DNA of 36,520 nucleotides from an uncultured Eubacteriales bacterium (lineage in GTDB: Bacteria > Bacillota > Clostridia > Oscillospirales > QAMX01), in assembly GCA_900551265.1 (NCBI GenBank), contig URVL01000004.1, positions 1 through 36,520 on the forward strand. The letters run 5' to 3'. Below, piece after piece: positions 7,481-15,795 of this stretch. The notes below the pieces were generated by a model. The model was not told the origin of the DNA. It made no database searches and saw nothing but the letters and a program-made list of their open reading frames with translations. Positions within the stretch are counted from its first letter, which is position 1; each line of letters opens with the position of its first letter. Position numbers and translations under genes: made by a program.

Positions 7481-8446
7481 TTACGCCCACCACATCGCGC
7501 CGGTATCCTCCATCAGTAAAAGCGGTTTTAAGAAATCAATGGCCTTCTCAAGCCCCTCGCCGGCGGACATCAGCCCGTCTTCGTGCTCAATACTGATGGC
7601 GCCGTCGTAACCCACCATACGCAGGTTTGAAAGAATATCGCGCCAGGTTTCCTCGCCGTGGCCGTAGCCGACGGTGCGGAAAATCCAGGAACGGCGCAAC
7701 TCTTCTGAGTAATGCTTCGTATCCAGCACGCCGTTTTTCGCGGTGTTGATCGCGTCGACCTTCGTATCTTTCGCGTGGAAGTGATAAATCGCGGGCCCAA
7801 GCTCGCGGATTGCCGCGACAATATCAATGCCCTGCCAGAAGAAATGGCTCGGGTCAAGGTTCGCGCCGATTGCAGGGCCAACCGCCGCGCGCAGCTTCAA
7901 AAGCGTTTCCGGGTTATAACAGCAAAAGCCCGGATGCAGCTCCAGCGCAATCTTACGCACGCCGTGCGCTTCGGCGAAAGCCGCGGCCTTTTTCCAATAG
8001 GGGATCAAAACCTCGTTCCACTGGTAATCCAGAATCGTGAGGAAATCCTCCGGCCAGGGACAGGTGACCCAGTTGGGATACTTGGACTCCGGACAATCGC
8101 CCGGGCAGCCTGAAAACGTAACGACCGTACCAACGCCGAGTTTTTCGGCAAGCAGGACGCCGTCCTCAAAAATCTTATTATATGCTTCGGCTGTTTCCTG
8201 ATTCGGATGGACCGGATTGCCATGACAGGAGAGCGCCGAAATCTCCATATCATACTTCTTCAAGAGGTCGCGTACCTTCTGAAGCGCCGCTTCGTCCGAA
8301 AGAAGCTGCGCGGCATTTAAATGCCGGTTTCCCGAATAACCGCCCGCCGGGAGTTCAACGCTGTGAACGCCGTGTGCGGAGAGATACTGAAACGCGCCCT
8401 CCAAGTCGGTGTTGTACAAAACTGCCGTTAAAACGCTGAGCTTCAT
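7481..8446 (-). CDS. Sugar phosphate isomerase/epimerase (xylose-isomerase-like TIM barrel)
   Basis: A 321-residue protein of the AP_endonuc_2 superfamily, which includes sugar epimerases, IolE and IolI. The expected metal ligands and neighbours can be placed: Glu169 in IALELHPGF, Asp198 and His201 in NLDPSHFFW, His224 in YHFHAKDT, and Glu287 in SIEHED. The N-terminus MKLSVLTAVLY starts the first barrel strand. The ATG at 8446 has GGGAGG nine bases upstream. The 11-residue in-frame extension has no ribosome binding site. It has its own sigma-A promoter and terminator, so it is probably monocistronic. The substrate is unknown. Confidence 0.87.
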   Translation of the reverse strand: MKLSVLTAVLYNTDLEGAFQYLSAHGVHSVELPAGGYSGNRHLNAAQLLSDEAALQKVRDLLKKYDMEISALSCHGNPVHPNQETAEAYNKIFEDGVLLAEKLGVGTVVTFSGCPGDCPESKYPNWVTCPWPEDFLTILDYQWNEVLIPYWKKAAAFAEAHGVRKIALELHPGFCCYNPETLLKLRAAVGPAIGANLDPSHFFWQGIDIVAAIRELGPAIYHFHAKDTKVDAINTAKNGVLDTKHYSEELRRSWIFRTVGYGHGEETWRDILSNLRMVGYDGAISIEHEDGLMSAGEGLEKAIDFLKPLLLMEDTGAMWWA

Positions 8447-8490
8447 TGCAAACAACCTCCCGAAATAGAAATTCGCCACTTGACACGACT

Positions 8491-8519
8491 AGTATAGTAC
8501 AAACCGCCCGCGCTTTCAA
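8491..8519 (-). promoter_or_regulatory. sigma-A promoter of the isomerase gene
   Basis: Minus strand: -35 TTGAAA (8519-8514), 17-base spacer, -10 TATACT (8496-8491). The leader is about 38 bases. A GC-rich palindrome, GCCCCCGGGGGC, lies just upstream at 8550-8561. Confidence 0.82.
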
Positions 8520-8637
8520 GCATAAGTTTGGCCGGGGGGAACAATTTCGGCCCCCGGGGGCAGAACACATCCCCTCTCCTGTCAAAATGAAGGCGGTCCT
8601 CCCGGCGGCAACAGGGTTATGCCAAGGTCTCCGGCAC

Positions 8638-8665
8638 AAAAAAGGCGTCTCCCGCAGGAGACGCC
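8638..8665 (-). terminator. Intrinsic terminator of the transaldolase-like gene
   Basis: A perfect 9-bp stem (GGCGTCTCC 8644-8652 with 8657-8665, tetraloop) followed by six U residues on the minus strand. Confidence 0.92.
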
Positions 8666-8684
8666 GCGCCGGAATTCCGGGCGC

Positions 8685-9980
8685 TTATTTTTGTCCCTTC
8701 GCCGCGTTCATAAAGCGGCGCTGGTATGTGATGACCTGGTTCGTAGAAGTGAAGCGGGCAAGGTAATTCGGCTCCGCCGTAATCACAACGCGCCTTGTCA
8801 TATCCTGAAACTCCGGTTCCGTCAGAAGCTTATCAATATCCGGATAGTTGTAGGGACCCTCCATCGAACAGACGATCAGGCGGGTATCCGGCATATTGCA
8901 GCCGCGCAGCACGCGCAGATTATGTCGCATCCCGTCGAGGCCGTCGCTGCCCTCCGCATCTTCGAAGTGCCGGTAGCGGAGGATATCCCGCCCAAACTGC
9001 AATACATCCCGCAGGTCGCGGCCCATGTCGGACGGTTTGTAATAATCATTTGCAATAAAATAGTCGCGCAAGGCGGCAAGCTGCGTTTCGTCGCCGGACT
9101 CCGCATAAGCGTCCACATACTTTTTGATGTTCGACGACTGTACAAGCCGGTGGCGCAGGAATGTGTTGATAAAATACGGGCGAGCCTGCAGGGCGAGCTG
9201 CGTCTGAAACGGTTCAAACATCAGCGTGAAGTTGACACGGTACCCTTCTTCGTAAAGACGCAGCGCAAGGTTATGGCCACGCAGCGCGTTTCCGGTATCC
9301 ACCTCGTCGAAGCGGCGGTCGAGCTTTTTATCCCCCGTCAGCAGCCTGCCGACATTCTCCGGCGTAACGGCGCCCGTATGCGGCACCTTGATAACAACGC
9401 GATACTTTGAAAAGATGTCGCGGAAGCGTGCGGCTTCTTCCAGGATTTTTGAAAAGTCCTCTTCAAAGGGGTTGTTGAGCTCCACGCTGATGTCACAGCC
9501 GGGACCCAGGATCTTTCCAATCTCCGTCATCACCTCGTCCCGGTCGCGGAACCGGTTGCCGACGTTGGCCTCCGGATTGTTAAGAAACAGGTCGTAGACA
9601 ATCCCGGGATTGCAGGTGAGGTTGGCAAGCAGCGGACTGATGGGCGCAACTTCATAGGGATTGGCGCTGTCCGCAGAAAAGAGGACGTTTGTAGGACGCA
9701 GCTCGCCGTTTTTATCGTAGGAAATATCCCGGACCAGATCCACGCGGAGCACCTCGCCCGCCTCCATCACAAGCTCGCGGCGGAACCCCGCCGGCGTCTC
9801 TCCCTCCGGGGTCGGAAACGTCGCAAGTACATCGCGGAAGCGCTCCGTGACACCGATGTGGCGGATTCCTCGCAGCGCACAGTAGTCCTCGCCCGAGATG
9901 GGCATATGGATGATACGTTCTACATGGGATTCCTCGCCGCGCACCGCGGCAGCCCCCAGGCTGGATAACAGATACTTCAT
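8685..9980 (-). CDS. Divergent transaldolase-family protein
   Basis: A 431-residue protein, far longer than the ~215-residue bacterial TalA/FSA class and the ~315-residue TalB class. The transaldolase core is recognisable: RVVIKVPHTGAVTPEN carries the Schiff-base lysine segment (IKVP), and YRVNFTLMFEPFQTQLALQA matches the conserved VN.TLiFs..QA strand. The N-terminal 120 and C-terminal 130 residues are not explained by the classic fold. It may make or cleave a dihydroxyacetone-type product in sugar metabolism, but the substrate is unknown. The ATG at 9980 has GGGGAGG upstream. It has a strong promoter with an operator-like palindrome, and its own terminator. Confidence 0.78.
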   Translation of the reverse strand: MKYLLSSLGAAAVRGEESHVERIIHMPISGEDYCALRGIRHIGVTERFRDVLATFPTPEGETPAGFRRELVMEAGEVLRVDLVRDISYDKNGELRPTNVLFSADSANPYEVAPISPLLANLTCNPGIVYDLFLNNPEANVGNRFRDRDEVMTEIGKILGPGCDISVELNNPFEEDFSKILEEAARFRDIFSKYRVVIKVPHTGAVTPENVGRLLTGDKKLDRRFDEVDTGNALRGHNLALRLYEEGYRVNFTLMFEPFQTQLALQARPYFINTFLRHRLVQSSNIKKYVDAYAESGDETQLAALRDYFIANDYYKPSDMGRDLRDVLQFGRDILRYRHFEDAEGSDGLDGMRHNLRVLRGCNMPDTRLIVCSMEGPYNYPDIDKLLTEPEFQDMTRRVVITAEPNYLARFTSTNQVITYQRRFMNAAKGQK

Positions 9981-10063
9981 AAAAACCTCCCCCAAACGAT
10001 ACGCATTTCCCGCCGCAGCCTCCGCCGCGAATCCGGCGGACGCCGGCGGCCATCTCTGTAATT

Positions 10064-10092
10064 ACTATACCATACATGTATATACAAGTCAA
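10064..10092 (-). promoter_or_regulatory. sigma-A promoter of the transaldolase-like gene with embedded GntR-type operator
   Basis: Minus strand: -35 TTGACT (10092-10087), 17-base spacer, -10 TATAGT (10069-10064). The spacer contains the self-palindromic GTATATAC (10078-10085), an exact fit to the HutC-type consensus GTMTAKAC. An overlapping palindrome, ATACATGTAT, lies at 10072-10081. A repressor bound here would block polymerase. Confidence 0.75.
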
Positions 10093-10254
10093 CACAAGAT
10101 GAATATATTTTTCCGCAAATTATGCTTAGAAGAAAGGCCATAAAAAAACAGCGCGGCCGGGAAACTTTTCCGATCGCGGTTGCGTCTTTATTATGAGCGA
10201 AAAAAATCGAAAATTCGGATATGGCCCTTGATGCCATGTTCAAATTTTTTCTGA
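10093..10254. other. Non-coding AT-rich gap
   Basis: I find no gene or clear site here. A minus-strand open frame beginning at 10243 has no ribosome binding site and runs through the promoter, so it is not called. Confidence 0.6.
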
Positions 10255-10288
10255 TAAAAAGAAAGCCGCAGGCTCATAACACCTGCGG
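10255..10288 (-). terminator. Intrinsic terminator of the DUF402 gene
   Basis: A stem of CCGCAGG (10266-10272) and CCTGCGG (10282-10288) followed on the minus strand by CTTTCTTTTT. It lies 66 bases after the DUF402 stop. Confidence 0.78.
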
Positions 10289-10353
10289 AAACGCAAATCC
10301 TATTTAAAAAGACGTTCAGATTTCAGCCGGAAAGCGCCGTCCAACGGCCGCCG

Positions 10354-10902
10354 TCATACACGCGGCAGCAGCGCTTCCAGATATCCGCGGCACCATGTCT
10401 CCAATTCGCCTGCGCGTCCTGTAAACTGCGCCGCGACCAATGCCGCGTCGTCGCGTGCCTGATCGTGCATACGGCGCGTGACGGCGCCCGCGGCCAACGC
10501 GGCGGCAAGTTCGTCTTCGTCGAGCAGGCGCGCGCGTCCGTCCGGGTCTATCACGACGTCGAGATAGGCGTCGCGGCACCAGCTTTCGCCGCCGGGCAGG
10601 ATGTGGTTTTCAAAAGTGATGTCGAAATAAAACTGTATCAGGCGTTTTGCGGCGTCGAACATTGCGGTCAGCCACCAGCGCTCCGACTGCGGCGCGAACT
10701 GAAACCAGTGAAAGCCGTTATCGACAATCACAAGCGGCCCGTCCGGCGTTTTTGCAACAACCGGCTTTTCAATCCCGCCGAGCACCGTTAAACCGGCGAC
10801 GCCTTTCCTGGGGGCCGCCACGTCCATATAGGCAAACCACGAAAACCCGGGCGGCCTGGCAGGCCAGCGCGGGCAGTCCATTCGGTAGCATTTTTCCGGC
10901 AT
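10354..10902 (-). CDS. DUF402 family protein (possible nucleoside di/triphosphatase)
   Basis: A 182-residue protein. The DUF402 signature is clear in order: QFYFDITFEN (about 107), the acidic metal-binding segment DAYLDVVIDPDG, and LLDEDELAAAL. Characterised members hydrolyse nucleoside di- and triphosphates or act in fosfomycin biosynthesis (FomD), using a divalent metal held by these aspartates. The FHWFQF segment on the N-terminal side is also typical. The ATG at 10902 has AAAGGAGG upstream. The 31-residue in-frame extension is poorly supported. It is divergent from the deacetylase gene, and its promoter is not obvious. A terminator follows. Confidence 0.85.
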   Translation of the reverse strand: MPEKCYRMDCPRWPARPPGFSWFAYMDVAAPRKGVAGLTVLGGIEKPVVAKTPDGPLVIVDNGFHWFQFAPQSERWWLTAMFDAAKRLIQFYFDITFENHILPGGESWCRDAYLDVVIDPDGRARLLDEDELAAALAAGAVTRRMHDQARDDAALVAAQFTGRAGELETWCRGYLEALLPRV

Positions 10903-11006
10903 GGGACGCCTCCTTTTTTCAGACTGACGCCAAAACGGCGGAGCCTTTGCAGGCTGCTGCCGTCCGGCGCACAGACTTCGTCTTTTGTTATGCAAATCAG
11001 ATGGCG

Positions 11007-11035
11007 TTCAAAGCGCCGCTCCGTTTCTCTATGAT
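11007..11035 (+). promoter_or_regulatory. sigma-A promoter of the deacetylase gene
   Basis: -35 TTCAAA (11007-11012), 17-base spacer, -10 TATGAT (11030-11035). The start codon follows 34 bases after the -10. Confidence 0.65.
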
Positions 11036-11069
11036 ACATTATATCACAACGATCAAAGAAGGGTTATAC

Positions 11070-12314
11070 ATGAAAAGACTCTCTGTCCTGCTGCTGATTT
11101 GTTCCTTTTTGACGCTGCTGCTGCCGCCTGCGCGGGCGGCGGACGGTGCAAAGGTCGCCGCCTTCACGTTTGACGACGGCCCGCATGCGACCATCACACC
11201 GGAACTGCTCGACGCGCTCGCGCAGCGCGGCGTACATGCCACGTTTTTTGTCAATGGAAAGAACGCGGAGCGTTATCCCGATATCGTGCTGCGCGCGGCT
11301 GCGGAGGGACATCAGATTGCCAACCATACCTACTCCCACAGCCAGCTCACCAAACTTTCCGACGAAGACGTGCTCTATGAGGTCTCGCGCACACAGGACT
11401 ACCTTTCGGAACTTTTGGGGGAAGACGAATATCTTGTCCGCGTGCCCTACGGCGCGATTAACGAGCGCGTGCAGGGACTCATCCAGGTTCCCGTTATCAT
11501 GTGGTCGGTAGATCCGACGAGCGGGCGCGTCATGTCGTCCGACCGGATGCGCGACGGAATTGTCAGCACCGCGCACGATGGGGCAATTATCCTCATGCAC
11601 GATACCTCCCGCGCAAATCTGACGGCCTCGATTGAAGCGATTGATATCCTGCTCGCCGAAGGATATACGTTTGTGACGGTAAATGAACTTTTTGAGATCA
11701 AAGGCGCCGTTCCCGCCAGCGGCTCCATTTATTATAAGCTCTCAGGGGAAAATGTCGGCGCATTTTTTGACGAAAGCCGCCTGGAAACGCACTGGGCGTA
11801 TGACGCGATCTGCTTTGTGCAGGACGCCGGTATCATGGAGGGGGATGAACGCGGATTCCGGCCCGACTGGGGTATGACGCGCGCGGAAGCCGTCACCGTG
11901 CTCTACCGTATGGCGGGGGAGCCGGGCGGATATCCTGCAGCGCCGTTTTCCGACGTGAAAAAAACGGACTGGTATGCCGCCGCAGTTGCATGGGCGGTCC
12001 GTGAAGGGATCACGTCCGGTATATCGGAAACACGGTTCGGGGCGGACAGTTATGTGACAAAGGAACAGTTTTATACGCTTTTTGAACGCTATATGGAGAG
12101 TATGGACACCGTTTTTGAGGAGCTTCCGGAAGTCGCCGCCCTGCCCGGCGACGAGTCCGTCAGTTCCTGGGCGTACCCCGCAGTCTATCATTTACGCGCT
12201 TACGGCTTTCAGTCCGCCGGAGAAACCGCACGCTTTGCGCCAAAGTCCGGCATGACACGCGCAGAAGCTGCGGAAATGATTGCCTGGTTTTTGCAAAAGA
12301 ACGCTGCGGCGTAA
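11070..12314 (+). CDS. Secreted polysaccharide deacetylase with SLH repeats
   Basis: A 414-residue exported protein. Residues 1-23 are a signal peptide ending in ARA. Residues 28-210 are a NodB domain: TFDDGP (33-38) with base Asp35 and metal Asp36, the metal histidines His86 and His90 in NHTYSH, RVPYG (124-128), the WSVDP segment (145-149), and LMHDT (175-179) with the catalytic-acid His177. Residues about 240-410 hold three SLH repeats (starting near 242, 293 and 366) that should bind secondary cell-wall polymer. It probably N- or O-deacetylates peptidoglycan or a wall glycan at the cell surface. The ATG at 11070 has GAAGGG upstream and begins the signal peptide. The gene is single, with its own promoter and terminator. 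Confidence 0.93.
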   Translation: MKRLSVLLLICSFLTLLLPPARAADGAKVAAFTFDDGPHATITPELLDALAQRGVHATFFVNGKNAERYPDIVLRAAAEGHQIANHTYSHSQLTKLSDEDVLYEVSRTQDYLSELLGEDEYLVRVPYGAINERVQGLIQVPVIMWSVDPTSGRVMSSDRMRDGIVSTAHDGAIILMHDTSRANLTASIEAIDILLAEGYTFVTVNELFEIKGAVPASGSIYYKLSGENVGAFFDESRLETHWAYDAICFVQDAGIMEGDERGFRPDWGMTRAEAVTVLYRMAGEPGGYPAAPFSDVKKTDWYAAAVAWAVREGITSGISETRFGADSYVTKEQFYTLFERYMESMDTVFEELPEVAALPGDESVSSWAYPAVYHLRAYGFQSAGETARFAPKSGMTRAEAAEMIAWFLQKNAAA

Positions 12315-12340
12315 GGATTCTATTTTTTGATATTTTTTAA

Positions 12341-12377
12341 AAGCCCCCGCTTTTTCTCTGGGAAAAAGCGGGGGCTT
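12341..12377 (+). terminator. Terminator hairpin after the deacetylase gene
   Basis: A perfect 16-bp stem (12341-12356 with 12362-12377, five-base loop) with a GC-rich base. The U-tract after it on the plus strand is short. Confidence 0.75.
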
Positions 12378-12414
12378 CACGCAAAAGGAGCGGTGCGGAA
12401 ATTGGAAATCCCCC

Positions 12415-12443
12415 TTGCATAAACCATCCCGGTGTGATATATT
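12415..12443 (+). promoter_or_regulatory. sigma-A promoter of the Gfo/Idh-isomerase operon
   Basis: -35 TTGCAT (12415-12420), 17-base spacer, -10 TATATT (12438-12443). The leader is about 42 bases. Confidence 0.78.
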
Positions 12444-12491
12444 TACCGTATCAAAAGACGTTTCTCACACAGGAATGAAGGAGGACAGCTT

Positions 12492-13688
12492 ATGATCAAA
12501 GTTGCGATGATCGGCGTTGGCGCGATCAGCGGCATTTATCTCAAGAATCTGACGCTGACGTTTCAGGAGGCGGAGCTCATCGGTGTCTGCGACCTGATCC
12601 CGGAGCGTGCGGAAAAGGGCGTGCAGTATGTCCGTGACGAAGTGGAAAAGGGCGCAAAGGCCGTAATTCCGAAGATCTATAAGGACATGTATGAGGCGTT
12701 TGACGATCCGGAAGTGGATGTCATTTTAAACCTCACCCGTCCCTATGAGCATTATGAGGTGACAAAGCAGGCGCTTTTGCACGGCAAGCACGTGTTCTCG
12801 GAAAAGCCCCTGGCCGTCGATATGGAAGAGGCGGACGAGCTCGTGGAACTTGCCAAGAAAACCGGCCTGCATATGGGCGGCGCGCCGGATACCTTCATGG
12901 GCGCCGGGATTCAGACCTGCCGCAAACTCATTGACGACGGCGTCATCGGCGACGTGATCGGCGCCAACTGCGCCATGGTCTGCCACGGCCACGAGACCTG
13001 GCATCCGGACCCTGAATTTTATTATAAGCGCGGCGGCGGCCCGATGCTGGACATGGGCCCTTATTACGTCACGGCGCTGGTTCAGCTCATCGGCGAGGCA
13101 AAGGGCGTAATGGGGATGACGAAGAAGAGCTTCCCGCAGCGCATCATCACAAGCCAGCCGCACTACGGCGAAGTCGTAGACGTGGATATCGATACCTATC
13201 TCGCGGGCAACATTCTCTTCTCCAACGGCGCGATCGCCTCGATTTTCACAACGTTTGACGTATACTACGGACGCGGCGCACAGGCCCGTTTTGAAGTGTA
13301 CGGCACGAAGGGTACCCTTGTTGTCCCGGATCCGAATACGTTTGGCGGACCGATTCTGCTGCTGCGTCCGGAGGATCAGGCGGCGGCGCCCAAGGTCGAC
13401 CCGGCTCTGATGCGCAAGGAAGCGCCGAACTTTTATGCCGGCTATAAAGAGATCCCGCTGATGTTTGACTATAACGAAAACTCCCGTGCGCTGGGTCTTT
13501 GCGATATGTGTAAGGCCATCGAAACCGGCCGTGACTGGCGCGCCAACTACCAGCAGCAGCACCATGTGCTGGAGATCCTCACGAGCTTCTCGAAGTCCTG
13601 CGAAAAGGGCGAGTATATCCCGCTGAAAACAAAGTATTACCGTACCGCGCCCATGCAAAACAATCCCATGCACGGTATTCTGGACTGA
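12492..13688 (+). CDS. Gfo/Idh/MocA family oxidoreductase, copy 1
   Basis: A 398-residue NAD(P)-dependent sugar or polyol dehydrogenase. It has an N-terminal Rossmann fold with GVGAISG (8-14) and VCDLIPERA (32-40), the catalytic-lysine motif SEKP (103-106), and a C-terminal domain with GGGPMLDMGPYYVTALV (181-197). In that motif Tyr replaces the common His of D-x-G-x-H. Compared with copy 2 it carries two insertions: about 12 residues near 45-60 and about 20 near 297-317. ATG with GGAGG eight bases upstream. It starts an operon with the IolE-like isomerase, 28 bases on. The substrate is not predictable; oxidation at C3 or C2 of a sugar is typical of such pairs. Confidence 0.92.
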   Translation: MIKVAMIGVGAISGIYLKNLTLTFQEAELIGVCDLIPERAEKGVQYVRDEVEKGAKAVIPKIYKDMYEAFDDPEVDVILNLTRPYEHYEVTKQALLHGKHVFSEKPLAVDMEEADELVELAKKTGLHMGGAPDTFMGAGIQTCRKLIDDGVIGDVIGANCAMVCHGHETWHPDPEFYYKRGGGPMLDMGPYYVTALVQLIGEAKGVMGMTKKSFPQRIITSQPHYGEVVDVDIDTYLAGNILFSNGAIASIFTTFDVYYGRGAQARFEVYGTKGTLVVPDPNTFGGPILLLRPEDQAAAPKVDPALMRKEAPNFYAGYKEIPLMFDYNENSRALGLCDMCKAIETGRDWRANYQQQHHVLEILTSFSKSCEKGEYIPLKTKYYRTAPMQNNPMHGILD

Positions 13689-13716
13689 TTCGCTATACAT
13701 AAGGAGGAATATAACC

Positions 13717-14550
13717 ATGATGAAAGTGGCTTACACCGGTTGGACCTGGATCAACAACCGTGACCCCGAAGCGGCAAAGCGCCTGCTTGAAAATTCTTTC
13801 CGTGAGTGCAAGTTCTTAGGCTATGATTATGTCGAGAATTTTGCCTTTATTCGTGACTACTACGCTGAAAACCCACAGGAGCTTGTTGACCTGACAAAAG
13901 CGTGCAACGTCAATCTTGTCAATCTCTATGGTCACTTTACCTTTGATGTGGAAGCGGCTCTGGATACCGCAAAAAAGCAGGTCAAGTTCCTGGCCGACGT
14001 CGGCGGCAAGTGGTATAACTGCCAGAACGCCGGTTTTGGTGACGACGGCGCGCCCGAGCGTCCGACCAACCCGGAAATGATCGACAAAATGTGCTACATT
14101 GCCAACACGCTCGGCGAGTACGCCAAATCTCTCGGTGTGACGGTTTGCTTCCATCCGCACTATGGCACCTGCGTCTTCTCGCAGTCCGATATCGACTATT
14201 TTGCCGAGCATACGAACCCTGCGTACGTCTCCTTCTGCTTCGACACGGCGCATACGACGCTGGCCGGCATCGATCCTGTCGCGCTGATTCATCAATATGG
14301 CAGCCGTATCGGCTACATGCACTTAAAAGACGTCGACACTTATGCGCTCTCAAAAGCCGAGGGCCGCGCCAAGATGGCGTCCTTCCGCGCCCTGGGCCAC
14401 GGTACCGTCAACTTCCCGGCGGTCAAGGCCGCGCTGGAAGAAGAGGGCTATGACGGCGTTCTGTGCGTCGAGCTCGACCGTCCGGAAGTCTGCAACTTCC
14501 ATTCCGCAGAAGTCTCCCGCATTTATATCCGCGACGTGCTGGGACTGTAA
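13717..14550 (+). CDS. IolE-like sugar phosphate isomerase/epimerase
   Basis: A 277-residue xylose-isomerase-like TIM barrel. Metal-site residues can be placed at His146 and His148 in CFHPHYGT, Asp176 and His179 in CFDTAHT, His202 in YMHLKD, and Glu252 in CVELD. The HPHYGT motif recalls the HHHMGT of inosose dehydratase IolE, so a lyase or isomerase acting on a keto-sugar is likely. The ATG at 13717 (MMK; the second Met is also possible) has AAGGAGG upstream. It lies between two paralogous Gfo/Idh dehydrogenases, fitting a pathway where the dehydrogenase makes a keto-sugar and this enzyme processes it. A terminator hairpin follows the stop. Confidence 0.88.
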   Translation: MMKVAYTGWTWINNRDPEAAKRLLENSFRECKFLGYDYVENFAFIRDYYAENPQELVDLTKACNVNLVNLYGHFTFDVEAALDTAKKQVKFLADVGGKWYNCQNAGFGDDGAPERPTNPEMIDKMCYIANTLGEYAKSLGVTVCFHPHYGTCVFSQSDIDYFAEHTNPAYVSFCFDTAHTTLAGIDPVALIHQYGSRIGYMHLKDVDTYALSKAEGRAKMASFRALGHGTVNFPAVKAALEEEGYDGVLCVELDRPEVCNFHSAEVSRIYIRDVLGL

Positions 14551-14569
14551 ACCCAAAAACAGGCAAATG

Positions 14570-14597
14570 AAAATGGGGCTGTTTCCAGCCCCATTTT
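14570..14597 (+). terminator. Intra-operon intrinsic terminator
   Basis: A perfect 12-bp stem (AAAATGGGGCTG 14570-14581 with 14586-14597, loop TTTC) whose right arm ends in TTTT. It stands only 23 bases before the next start codon, with no room for a promoter between them, so the downstream gene probably relies on readthrough. Confidence 0.75.
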
Positions 14598-14620
14598 CGT
14601 ATCGAAAAAACGAGGTGCAT

Positions 14621-15733
14621 ATGGAAAAAACACGGATCGCCTTTGTGGGCGTTGGCAACATTTCCGGCATTTATCTGAAAAATCTGACGACAACCTTCGC
14701 AAACGAGGTGGAGATTGCGGGCGTCTGCGACCTGATTCCGGAGCGCGCGCAAAAAGCCGCCGACGAATATGGCGTGCACATTTATCCGACCTATGACGAT
14801 ATTCTGGCGGACGACAGCGTGGAAATCATCCTCAATATCACGCGCCCAAACGAGCATTTTGATATTACCATGGCGGGATTAAAGGCCGGCAAGCACGTAT
14901 ACTCTGAAAAACCGCTTGCCACGGAATTCGAACAGGGCAAGCTGCTTGTCGCCTACGCGCGCGAACATGGTCTATTACTCGGCGGTGCGCCGGATACCTT
15001 TTTAGGCGGCGGCATCCAGACCTGCCGCAAACTCATTGACGACGGTTATATCGGCGAACCGGTCTATGCAAACGCCGTGCTACTGGGCTGCGGGCACGAG
15101 GTGTGGCACCCCGGTCCCGAGTTTTACTATGAGCGCGGCGGCGGACCAATGCTCGATATGGGTCCCTATTACGTCACGGCGCTGGTAAACCTGCTGGGCC
15201 CGGCGGTCTCCGTCATGGGCCGTGCGAAGATCACCTATCCGCAGCGCGTGATCACCAGCCAACCGAATTACGGAAAAATTATCAATGTGGAAGTGCCCAC
15301 GCACTATAACGGCATCATTGATTTTCAAAACGGCTGCACCGGTTCCATCGTAACGTCCTTTGACGTACAGTACGCAAGAAAAGGGCGCTATATTGAGGTG
15401 CTCGGCTCGGAGGGTACGCTCCGCGTGCCGGATCCCAACGATTTCGGCGGCAAAATCGGTCTGCTGCGAGCGGGCGAGAGCGAGTTTATGGAAATCCCGA
15501 TTGTACGCCCCTATACGGAAAACTCCCGCGGTCTCGGCCTTGCCGATATGGCGCACGCCCTGCGCACAGGCCGCCGTCCCCGTGCAAACTGCGACCAGAC
15601 CTGCCATGTGCTTGAGATCATGACGGGGATCGAAAAGAGCTCGCGTGAAAACCGCACCATCCGGCTGGAAACAACGTTTACGCGCAGCGAACCCATGAAG
15701 TATACAAAGCTTCCCGGTATTCTGGACGACTGA
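14621..15733 (+). CDS. Gfo/Idh/MocA family oxidoreductase, copy 2
   Basis: A 370-residue paralogue of the gene at 12492. They share long near-identical blocks such as SGIYLKNLT, GVCDLIPERA, GGAPDTF, IQTCRKLIDDG, GGGPMLDMGPYYVTALV and the ITSQP segment. The Rossmann glycine motif is GVGNISG (10-16), and the catalytic motif is SEKPLA (about 105). Copy 2 lacks the two insertions of copy 1, so the two probably differ in substrate. The start is the ATG at 14621, with GAGGTG a short three bases away; the longer in-frame ORF overlaps the isomerase gene and is rejected. A bipartite terminator follows. Confidence 0.92.
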   Translation: MEKTRIAFVGVGNISGIYLKNLTTTFANEVEIAGVCDLIPERAQKAADEYGVHIYPTYDDILADDSVEIILNITRPNEHFDITMAGLKAGKHVYSEKPLATEFEQGKLLVAYAREHGLLLGGAPDTFLGGGIQTCRKLIDDGYIGEPVYANAVLLGCGHEVWHPGPEFYYERGGGPMLDMGPYYVTALVNLLGPAVSVMGRAKITYPQRVITSQPNYGKIINVEVPTHYNGIIDFQNGCTGSIVTSFDVQYARKGRYIEVLGSEGTLRVPDPNDFGGKIGLLRAGESEFMEIPIVRPYTENSRGLGLADMAHALRTGRRPRANCDQTCHVLEIMTGIEKSSRENRTIRLETTFTRSEPMKYTKLPGILDD

Positions 15734-15795
15734 AGCCCGCCGGTGTCCCGTAACGGACAGACATTTTCCGTTACAGGGCAGGCGCAAACATAGAA

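Noticed and set aside
9977..10243. An 88-codon minus-strand frame upstream of the transaldolase-like gene
   Set aside because: No ribosome binding site; it runs through a strong promoter and the start of the next gene.
12471..12494. A six-codon frame ending in an ATGA overlap with Gfo/Idh copy 1
   Set aside because: It contains the ribosome binding site itself and has no start signal of its own; most likely chance.
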